From Methanobacteriaceae archaeon (lineage in GTDB: Archaea; Methanobacteriota; Methanobacteria; Methanobacteriales; Methanobacteriaceae): DNA of 7,364 bases. Below, in pieces: positions 1 through 4,625 of this stretch. The position numbers and the translations under genes are program-made. The notes under the pieces are model-generated. The model made no database searches. It saw only the letters and a program-made list of their open reading frames with translations, and was not told where the DNA came from. Position 1 is the first letter of the stretch. Each line of letters opens with the position of its first letter. The stretch covers positions 1 through 7,364 of the forward strand of contig JAUXXK010000441.1 in NCBI GenBank assembly GCA_030681145.1. Direction: 5' to 3'.

Positions 1-56
1 AAAATGAAAAGTGCTCATAACTATAATTTACTAATCATGAAACTGGGGGGGTTATT

Positions 57-221
57 TTGTATCGGTCTAAAATATATGTCAATGAAATTTTAAACAAAAT
101 GAACCAAATATTTGAAAGATTTACCTATTTAAGTCGGTCCAAAACATTTAAAAAAGAACAAATAGATCAAATTGATTATCATATCAATGAAATAATGAAA
201 ATTTTGAATGACTGCAGCTAA
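57..221 (+). CDS. possible small basic helical protein, TTG start (uncertain)
   Basis: I do not recognise this ORF. It reads 54 codons from TTG at 57 and ends in tandem stops (TAATAA, 219-224). A run of seven G (45-51) lies five bases before the TTG and could act as a Shine-Dalgarno site using G-U pairs. An internal ATG at 99 would give 40 residues. The product is charged and looks like two amphipathic helices, with FKKEQIDQIDYHINEIMKIL near the C-terminus and no membrane segment or known motif. With one more G in the run, an ATG at 37 would read into the same frame, so this could also be a slightly longer gene broken at the homopolymer, or a decayed tail. The amino-acid make-up looks coding, but nothing else supports it. 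Confidence 0.35.
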   Translation: MYRSKIYVNEILNKMNQIFERFTYLSRSKTFKKEQIDQIDYHINEIMKILNDCS

Positions 222-493
222 TAAGTTGTGCTGATTTTCATGATATTGTTTTATTGTAGGGCATCTTTACTGTTTGGCCTATTTCAACTTTTTTTAGTCT
301 ATATTAATAATAAACATTACAGACCTTATTAAACGAATTAATTAACCATGCATTTTCTTATAGCGTGAGAAAACATTTTATTAATTTGTTTACAAAAATA
401 TTGCTTTTGAGAATTTAATTATATTACTTTACTAAATAACTTCTCCAATCAAATAGAAATTAATAAATAATATTTTAAACTAATTTTTATTGT
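222..493. other. AT-rich intergenic region
   Basis: There are 272 bases without a recognisable gene on either strand. A T-tract at about 290-297 could end transcription of the small upstream ORF. The 3' end contains the likely promoter of the HAD phosphatase gene. I see no tRNA, repeat array or mobile-element end. Confidence 0.6.
465..477 (+). promoter_or_regulatory. TATA-like element of the HAD phosphatase gene
   Basis: The stretch AAATAATATTTTA is centred about 22-28 bases before the two candidate start codons (494 and 500). Archaeal TATA boxes sit about 26 bases before the transcription start. There is no Shine-Dalgarno match before either ATG, so the transcript may be leaderless or nearly so. 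This is inferred from spacing only; the region is generally AT-rich, so chance matches are easy. Confidence 0.35.
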
Positions 494-1288
494 ATGAAAA
501 TGAAGGCAGTAGTGTTTGACAACTCAGGAACTTTAATAAAAAGGTACCGAGCCCTTAAAAATATTAAAACCGGGCATATCTGCGATTACATGAATTCCAT
601 AGATATAGTAGATTATGCAGGTAATAGGGCCCTTGTAGTTCTTCAAACTGATCCTTCAGAATGTTTAATCAATGCACGAAGTAGTCAGACTTTATATCAG
701 TTCATAACCCGGAACAATATTAAAATTGATGTAAGTTACTCAAGCAATGATGTAAGTAATGACGAAATACTGAAATATCTTAAAAATGATGATTCTACAA
801 TTAAAGACATCCAAGATAGTATTAAAGCTGTCATGGAAAAGAATTATGACGTTCAGCTATGCAGTGGATCTGGATTTATTATGGATATTGAAAAAGAAAA
901 AGTTGAATTTACTATAACGGCAGGGGGTAAGATATTTCCCGAAGTTAAAAAAGTTATAAGTGAGCTCAAAAAAAGAAATATTGATGTTTTCATAGCATCT
1001 GGAGATCGTAAAGTATCTTTACAGCAATTAGCAGAATTTATATCAATTCCCCAGTCCAATGTATTTGGTACAGCCAGCACCAAAAGAAAAAAAGAAATTA
1101 TAAAAGAATTAAAAAATAAGTACAATGTTATGATGGTTGGAAATGCTTCAAATGATATTTTAGCTTTCCAAGAAGCAGATATTGGAGTTTTAACTCTACA
1201 ACAAGATGAAAAAGTTCCAAAAAAAGTTTTTGATGCAGCAGATGTTGTGGTAAATAATATAAAAGAAATTTTAGATATTGATTTTTAA
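494..1288 (+). CDS. HAD-superfamily phosphatase, soluble P-type-ATPase-like family
   Basis: This is a 264-residue cytosolic protein of the archaeal HAD family represented, from memory, by Methanocaldococcus jannaschii MJ0968, a soluble phosphatase resembling the P-type ATPase phosphorylation domain. Motif I is VVFDNSGTL with the nucleophile Asp9; the +2 position is Ser rather than the usual general-acid Asp, as expected for P-type-like members (DKTGT). Motif II is FIASGDRK (Ser169), motif III is in the Lys-rich stretch 197-207, and motif IV is VGNASND (216-221). Residues 20-140 form the insert between motifs I and II. There is no transmembrane segment, so it is not a pump. Motif IV normally reads GDGxND; Asn217 replaces the first Asp, which binds magnesium in P-type enzymes, so activity may be reduced or altered. 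ATG at 500 is an alternative start two codons in. The substrate is unknown. Confidence 0.85.
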   Translation: MKMKAVVFDNSGTLIKRYRALKNIKTGHICDYMNSIDIVDYAGNRALVVLQTDPSECLINARSSQTLYQFITRNNIKIDVSYSSNDVSNDEILKYLKNDDSTIKDIQDSIKAVMEKNYDVQLCSGSGFIMDIEKEKVEFTITAGGKIFPEVKKVISELKKRNIDVFIASGDRKVSLQQLAEFISIPQSNVFGTASTKRKKEIIKELKNKYNVMMVGNASNDILAFQEADIGVLTLQQDEKVPKKVFDAADVVVNNIKEILDIDF

Positions 1289-1298
1289 AATTAGTATG

Positions 1299-1304
1299 TT
1301 TTTT
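1299..1304 (+). terminator. T-tract after the HAD phosphatase gene
   Basis: Six consecutive T lie 11 bases after the TAA stop. Short oligo-T runs are sufficient for archaeal transcription termination. There is no hairpin. Confidence 0.35.
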
Positions 1305-1349
1305 ATCCAATGATAAATGTGATTATGGGCAATTGGAATAATAGAATCT

Positions 1350-1361
1350 AGTTATAAATAT
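1350..1361 (+). promoter_or_regulatory. TATA-like element of the DsrE-like gene
   Basis: AGTTATAAATAT is a good archaeal TATA match. It predicts a start point near 1380-1385 and a leader of about 25-30 bases, which includes the GTGA ribosome-binding motif at 1402-1405. Assigned by sequence and spacing. Confidence 0.45.
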
Positions 1362-1409
1362 TTGGTAATTAGTCTTATATCTCAATCGAATGTTAATTGA
1401 AGTGAAAAA

Positions 1410-1757
1410 ATGAAAAAATATAGAGTTATATTCCATCTAGATGAAGAAGATTCATTTCGCGTGAACCTGGTTTTAAAAAACATTCAAAATTTGTTAATGG
1501 ATATCGGTGAGGGGAATCTTGAAATAGAATTACTTACCAATGCAGCAGGTGTAAAAATATTTCTTATTAACTCTAACTACTTAAAATCTATAACTGAATT
1601 ATTTCAGCAAGGTGTTAAATTTGCCGCATGCTCTAACGCAATCAAGGGATTAAATATAGATCGTGAAAAAATGACAGATAATGTTAAAATAGTGTCATCT
1701 GGAATGGGAGAACTGGTAAAAAAGCAATCAGAGGGCTGGGTATATATAAAACCCTGA
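1410..1757 (+). CDS. DsrE/DsrF-like family protein (COG1416 type)
   Basis: This 115-residue soluble protein has the small alpha/beta fold pattern of the DsrE/DsrF-like family. The N-terminus is MKKYRVIFHLDEED, followed by a long helix, an IELLTNAAGVKIFL strand-turn-strand near residue 40, FAACSNAIKGLNI (71-83) with a single conserved-position Cys74, and a C-terminal GELVKKQSEGWVYIKP. The cysteine-containing loop and the GxGELxxxQxEGWxYIxP ending are characteristic of the stand-alone COG1416 group. DsrE relatives carry sulfur as a persulfide, but that role is not established for this group, so a sulfur-transfer function here is only a suggestion. The start is supported by GAAGTGA ending four bases before the ATG. 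It is a single gene; its T-rich end overlaps the 3' end of the convergent membrane-protein gene. Confidence 0.85.
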   Translation: MKKYRVIFHLDEEDSFRVNLVLKNIQNLLMDIGEGNLEIELLTNAAGVKIFLINSNYLKSITELFQQGVKFAACSNAIKGLNIDREKMTDNVKIVSSGMGELVKKQSEGWVYIKP

Positions 1758-1775
1758 AGAGATCTGTAATCAATC

Positions 1776-2390
1776 TTAATCCTTTATTTTTTTAAATAAG
1801 AACATTCCCATATAAGCTAAAGAACTCCAAGAAGGAGAAATAAATGTTAATGCTATGGCAACAAGGCAAACTATAGGAAACAACATATACACTTTTATAC
1901 TATTCCTATAAGATTTTTCAGTTAATTTAACAGTAGTCAAATCATTTTTGAATGCATATCGCCAACTTATAAGAGATAAAATCCCTATACATAACATATT
2001 AAAATGGAAAAACAATGTAGCAGCCTGAAATTCACCATATTCCCCCATCAATGATGTTGAAAATGGTACCAGAGCTACAAACATCAACCACATCACATTT
2101 ATCCATGTAAAAATGCTATTTGACCTTTTTATTCTATGAAACGCTTGATGGTTTATTCGCCAAAAAACCGCCAGTAAAATAAAACTCAACGCATAAACAT
2201 AGAATTTAGGGATCAAAGAAATTAAATAGTCAATAATAATCAAATTTGTGGTTGGAGAAACTAGTTGAGGCACATCAAGGTTTAACACTAATAAAGTCAT
2301 AGAAATGGCAAAAATACCGTCCACCAAGGTTTCTATTCGACTGGTGGTCATGAAATTATCTTTTAAATCTTTTTTAGTTTTAGTATCCAA
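1776..2390 (-). CDS. TMEM175 (DUF1211) family six-helix membrane protein, putative cation channel
   Basis: This roughly 204-residue integral membrane protein belongs to the prokaryotic TMEM175/DUF1211 family, whose characterised members are tetrameric potassium-leak channels with six helices per subunit. Counting from the TTG at 2393, the signature RIETLVDGIFAISMTLLVL is at 19-37, FWRINHQAFHRIK at 77-89, and a NVMWLMFVALVPFSTSL segment at 99-115. Hydrophobic stretches fall near 22-38, 52-77, 94-113, 122-143, 167-184 and 186-201. The family motif RxxxFSD is read here as RIETLVD, so Phe and Ser are Leu and Val, while Asp25, Ile30 and Thr33 are kept. The start is one of two adjacent TTG codons (2393 or 2390). 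GGAG at 2401-2398 lies seven bases before the second, matching the spacing of other genes here, so I prefer 2390. Ion selectivity is not shown by the sequence. Confidence 0.85.
   Translation of the reverse strand: MDTKTKKDLKDNFMTTSRIETLVDGIFAISMTLLVLNLDVPQLVSPTTNLIIIDYLISLIPKFYVYALSFILLAVFWRINHQAFHRIKRSNSIFTWINVMWLMFVALVPFSTSLMGEYGEFQAATLFFHFNMLCIGILSLISWRYAFKNDLTTVKLTEKSYRNSIKVYMLFPIVCLVAIALTFISPSWSSLAYMGMFLFKKIKD
1782..1793 (+). terminator. T-rich tract ending the DsrE-like gene
   Basis: CTTTATTTTTTT lies about 25 bases after the DsrE-like stop codon and falls inside the last codons of the convergent TMEM175-type gene. The two stop codons are only 18 bases apart. An archaeal oligo-T terminator is inferred. 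Confidence 0.4.
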
Positions 2391-2439
2391 CAAATCTCTC
2401 CTTAGTTGGGTAATATTAATCTATTAATAATTTACATAA

Positions 2440-2451
2440 AAAGTATTTAAG
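2440..2451 (-). promoter_or_regulatory. TATA-like element of the TMEM175-type gene
   Basis: On the minus strand CTTAAATACTTT is centred about 55 bases before the start codon and predicts a start point near 2420 with a leader of about 28 bases containing the GGAGAG site. Assigned by spacing only. Confidence 0.3.
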
Positions 2452-2583
2452 TTTATAATTTTAAAGAATAAAAAGCTAAATGCCACTTATAAAATCCAAT
2501 AAATTAAGTATGAAGCATATACTTTAGATACATGATATATGTTTTAACATACAATAATATATATTTAAAGTATTCATTTTAAT

Positions 2584-2605
2584 AAATAGATTTTTTTATC
2601 TATTT
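2584..2605. repeat. inverted repeat, 8-bp arms
   Basis: AAATAGAT (2584-2591) and ATCTATTT (2598-2605) are perfect reverse complements around six T. On the plus strand it is followed by TTCTTTT and could form a weak terminator-like hairpin. It could also stop transcripts of the upstream minus-strand gene, but there the tail is not T-rich. The stem is nearly all A-T, so chance is possible. Confidence 0.45.
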
Positions 2606-2682
2606 TTCTTTTAATTTCCACCCCATCCTTGTCTTATATTAATTAATTTTAATTAAATAGTATACAGATGAATTAATTCCTG

Positions 2683-3432
2683 TTATTTAATCTGATTTAA
2701 GACTTTTTTGCTTTTTAAAACAGATTCATATGAATTAAGCTCTATTATGCCAACTTTAATATTTTTTAATAAGTTTAAATCCATAGAACCATCCCCTAAA
2801 GGTAAATGTTGATCTTTTTGCCCGTCATTATCACTTAAATGAAAGTAAATGGTTTTGTTTATATTTAAAAATTCAGAAGGGTCCGATGTAGTATTAGCAT
2901 GCCCCATATCCACTGTAGCATTGCATCCACATTCTCCCACAATTAATTCATGTTCATGTGCAGAATTAGCAAGATAAACATAACGATTAGGCATATTTTC
3001 TATAGAAAAAGATATTCCTCTACTATCAGAATAATCCACACATTCAATAATGTTTTCAATAGACCATTTAATAGCCATCCCTCTTAACCTCTCGTCCTCT
3101 CGTCGGATTATACCTGGGTGAGTAGTAATTGCTTTAGCCTCAATTTCAATTGCCAAATCAACTGTTTCTTTCATTTGTTTTTTTGTTTCTTCTCTAATTC
3201 CTGGATTAACGCTTGCTGGATTTAAATCAACAGTTGGTGCATGCAAAAAGATATCCATATCATAAGATTCAAATATCTCAAAATTTATGTATTTATCCCC
3301 CAGTATGTTACGTGGCCAGTAAGGGCCTTCACAAAGTATTTCCATACATTTAAATCCATCTTGTGTGCCTTTATCCAGCATCATCTCAAAAGAATTCATA
3401 AACAGCGCCAGAGTGGAAAATCCATATTTCAT
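2683..3432 (-). CDS. sugar phosphate isomerase/epimerase-like TIM-barrel protein (AP endonuclease 2 fold family)
   Basis: This is a single-domain (beta/alpha)8 barrel of about 249 residues, the usual length for the xylose-isomerase-like/AP-endonuclease-2 family. Numbering from the upstream ATG at 3441, the barrel strands and metal-site motifs are YGFSTLAL (6-13), MEIL with Glu34, FLHAPT with His67, TTHPG with His108, SIENMP with Glu148, VDMGHAN with Asp178 and His181, FHLSDN with His201, HLPLGDG with Asp217, and IIELN with Glu234. The Glu-Asp-His-Glu set is the divalent-metal site typical of these isomerases and epimerases. The true substrate cannot be read from the sequence, and a nuclease role cannot be wholly excluded, although the size and the single Glu/Asp/His/Glu set favour the isomerase-like group. 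ATG 3441 has no room for a ribosome site; ATG 3432 has GGAATGAT suitably placed, and the first barrel strand begins just after it. Confidence 0.8.
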   Translation of the reverse strand: MKYGFSTLALFMNSFEMMLDKGTQDGFKCMEILCEGPYWPRNILGDKYINFEIFESYDMDIFLHAPTVDLNPASVNPGIREETKKQMKETVDLAIEIEAKAITTHPGIIRREDERLRGMAIKWSIENIIECVDYSDSRGISFSIENMPNRYVYLANSAHEHELIVGECGCNATVDMGHANTTSDPSEFLNINKTIYFHLSDNDGQKDQHLPLGDGSMDLNLLKNIKVGIIELNSYESVLKSKKVLNQIK

Positions 3433-3502
3433 ATCAATCATTCCATGATACTTTTTTATTTTTTCATATCTTTATTTCAATCCTTATTTTATTTTGCATA
3501 TT

Positions 3503-3512
3503 ATCTATAAAG
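3503..3512 (-). promoter_or_regulatory. TATA-like element of the TIM-barrel gene
   Basis: On the minus strand CTTTATAGAT predicts a start point near 3480 and a leader of about 45-50 bases. It lies between the gene and the divergent PQQ-propeller remnant. Assigned by spacing only. Confidence 0.35.
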
Positions 3513-3605
3513 GGTTATAATTTTAATAAAAGTTGGGTCTATCTACAAAAAATTTGATAAACAATTATATGTTTAAATATCTAGAAATACTACGAAAACT
3601 AATAA

Positions 3606-3893
3606 TCCAAATGGGCCATTTATACTATAAACAATTACAGTGGTAAAGAAGAATGGACTTATTCACCAGGCTACTACTTATTTAACTCACCAATAATTTC
3701 TTCTCCTGCTGTTTATTATAAATCAATTTACGTAGGTAGTGATGACGACAATATATACGCACTCAACACGGATAAAAAGACCGGCCCCAACTTCTATATT
3801 TACTTACTAACTTGGGCTGCCGTAATAATTTTCATATTTTCTCTGTTACTGATAAAATCTGTAATGAAAAGGCAAAAACAGGAAAAAGAATGA
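3606..3893 (+). pseudogene. 5'-truncated remnant of a PQQ-repeat beta-propeller surface protein with C-terminal membrane anchor
   Basis: An open frame of 95 codons runs from after a TAA at 3603 to TGA at 3891 but has no usable start codon; the only Met is nine residues from the end. Its translation is clearly the C-terminus of a PQQ-like propeller protein: AIYTINNYSGKEEW is one blade end, SPAVYYKSIYVGSDDDNIYALN the next (quoted here in spaced terms: SPAV, then IYVGSDDDNIYALN), then a membrane helix from about residue 62 to 84, and a basic tail KSVMKRQKQEKE. Such proteins are usually extracellular and anchored by this helix with the basic tail inside. Upstream, in another frame (3532-3615), GSIYKKFDKQLYV, a stop, and ISRNTTKTNNPNG resemble a further decayed blade joined by a one-base shift at GGG (3613-3615). 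I infer a gene that lost its 5' part. Confidence 0.7.
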
Positions 3894-3910
3894 ATTAATA
3901 AAAAATAAAA

Positions 3911-3947
3911 TTTTCTCATTTTTAATTTATTAAAATATTATTTTTTT
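3911..3947 (+). terminator. T-rich region after the propeller remnant
   Basis: Several T-tracts, ending in seven T at 3941-3947, follow the TGA stop at 3891-3893. They resemble archaeal oligo-T terminators and probably survive from the intact gene. Confidence 0.35.
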
Positions 3948-4037
3948 AAGAGTTTCTAATCATTTAATTTGAAAAAGCTGTTTTAAAGTTGAATTTAAAA
4001 TGTTATAATGATACAAAAAATAATATGCAAGAAATCT

Positions 4038-4062
4038 CAACTAAAAATAAAATATTAAAAAA
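4038..4062 (-). terminator. T-rich tract after alba
   Basis: On the minus strand, 40-65 bases after the alba stop, the sequence reads AATTTTTTAATATTTTATTTTTAG (broken into T-runs of six, four and five). This is a typical archaeal oligo-T termination region. Confidence 0.4.
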
Positions 4063-4103
4063 TTTAATTGAAGCCATCAGGCTCAAACAAATATAAATTT
4101 TAT

Positions 4104-4391
4104 TCAACTATTCTTAATTTCTTTTCGAAGCTGAATTTCTATAGCCGAAACATTAGTGGCTGTTCCTTCGTTACCAATGATTTCCTCGGTAGATATGTCA
4201 ATGCTCTGAATTTCTATGTCTGTAATAAACCTATTTCTAACTATTTCAGCAACATCTACTGCTCGACTAATAGCTCTTCCTCTCGCTTTTAATGCGACTT
4301 CATCGGTTCCACCATTCATCTGAGTTACAACTGCTAAGACATAGTTCATTACGGGTTTGTTTCCAATGTATACAACATTTTCCTCTGACAT
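4104..4391 (-). CDS. albA: Alba DNA/RNA-binding protein
   Basis: This 95-residue chromatin protein belongs to the Alba (Sac10b) family: small dimeric alpha/beta proteins that coat DNA and also bind RNA. The family signatures are all present: NVVYIGNKPVMNYVLAV near the N-terminus, KARGRAISRAVDVAEIVRNR in the centre (the basic helix region), and AIEIQLRKE at the C-terminus. In the crenarchaeal protein the first loop reads GKKPVMNY, with the acetylated Lys16; here the loop is GNKPVMNY, so that lysine is Asn and only the Lys17 equivalent remains, as I recall for other methanogen Albas. The start is ATG 4391, with GGAGG at 4404-4400 eight bases before it; an in-frame GTG at 4394 is only five bases away and less likely. 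The gene stands alone, and an 8-bp inverted repeat abuts its ribosome site. Confidence 0.95.
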   Translation of the reverse strand: MSEENVVYIGNKPVMNYVLAVVTQMNGGTDEVALKARGRAISRAVDVAEIVRNRFITDIEIQSIDISTEEIIGNEGTATNVSAIEIQLRKEIKNS

Positions 4392-4399
4392 CACTTTAA

Positions 4400-4404
4400 C
4401 CTCC
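4400..4404 (-). promoter_or_regulatory. strong Shine-Dalgarno site of alba
   Basis: GGAGG lies eight bases before ATG 4391 and five before GTG 4394. It is the best ribosome binding site in the window and favours the ATG. It directly follows the 3' arm of the inverted repeat. Confidence 0.7.
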
Positions 4405-4427
4405 GAAAGAATGACTATTATTCTTTC
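4405..4427. repeat. inverted repeat at the alba 5' end, possible operator or leader hairpin
   Basis: GAAAGAAT (4405-4412) and ATTCTTTC (4420-4427) are perfect reverse complements separated by seven bases. The repeat sits between the TATA-like box and the GGAGG site of alba, probably spanning or just after the transcription start. As DNA it has the geometry of an operator, with arm centres 15 bp apart; as RNA it would be a weak 8-bp hairpin touching the ribosome site without covering it. A third copy of GAAAGAAT is at 4498-4505. Confidence 0.6.
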
Positions 4428-4438
4428 AGTACCCCAAT

Positions 4439-4453
4439 ATTATATATATTTTA
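4439..4453 (-). promoter_or_regulatory. TATA-like element of alba
   Basis: On the minus strand AAAATATATATAATA is a strong TATA match. It predicts a start point near 4418-4424, within the inverted repeat, giving a leader of about 27-33 bases. Confidence 0.5.
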
Positions 4454-4487
4454 TGATGTATGCACCAAAAGAAATGATAATTCTAAT

Positions 4488-4507
4488 AAATTCTCATGAA
4501 AGAATTT
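4488..4507. repeat. inverted repeat, 7-bp arms, between the PAS gene and alba
   Basis: AAATTCT (4488-4494) and AGAATTT (4501-4507) are perfect reverse complements around six bases. The right arm overlaps a GAAAGAAT copy (4498-4505) shared with the alba upstream repeat. It could be a transcript end for the PAS gene or an upstream regulatory site; both are guesses. Confidence 0.4.
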
Positions 4508-4582
4508 TTATAATTAATAAGTAAAAAAAATTATTTTAAAGAACTTAAAATAGATTAGTAGTTCTGCTAAGAAAAATGTTAT

Positions 4583-4625
4583 TTATTTAAGAATATCAAT
4601 TATCTCATCAAAAGATTTATAATCC
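4583..4625 (-). other. probable out-of-frame C-terminal codons of the receiver-PAS gene
   Basis: Immediately after the Lys codon at 4628-4626 the minus strand, shifted by one base, reads DYKSFDEIIDILK and then TAA (4585-4583). In the annotated frame the protein adds only Gly-Leu and stops. Removing one base from the TTT at 4626-4628 would give an ending of WIMIFKDYKSFDEIIDILK. The composition fits a PAS-protein C-terminal helix, but only a comparison with relatives can prove it. Confidence 0.5.

Larger units (their letters stand above)
2394..2682. other. AT-rich intergenic region with a small hairpin and a G-rich island
   Basis: No gene is recognisable on either strand. The region holds the promoter of the TMEM175-type gene at its left side and, further right, an 8-bp inverted repeat (2584-2605) next to a short C/G-rich island (2618-2628) that stands out in otherwise very AT-rich DNA. 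The 3' end of the TIM-barrel gene's transcript should also fall here. Confidence 0.6.

Noticed and set aside
853..1310. Minus-strand open frames of 90 and 60 codons under the HAD phosphatase gene
   Set aside because: They lie antisense to a gene with clear family motifs, have low-complexity hydrophobic translations and lack ribosome binding sites.
2610..2631. Tiny minus-strand frame ATG-GGG-TGG ending in TAG after eight codons in the G-rich island
   Set aside because: It is too short and has no clear ribosome site; I kept only the composition anomaly as a finding.
3241..3510. Plus-strand frame of 89 codons over the 5' end of the TIM-barrel gene
   Set aside because: It is antisense to a conserved barrel sequence, and its translation has no recognisable domain.
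3611..3646. First impression that the propeller remnant had a frameshift between GHLYY and NNYSG
   Set aside because: Reading the main frame back gives WAIYTINNYSG without a shift; the GHLYY reading is another frame. The real break is further upstream, near 3613.
4068..4292. Plus-strand frame of 74 codons opposite alba
   Set aside because: Alba on the other strand is unmistakable; the plus frame is Ser/Asn/Tyr-rich shadow sequence.
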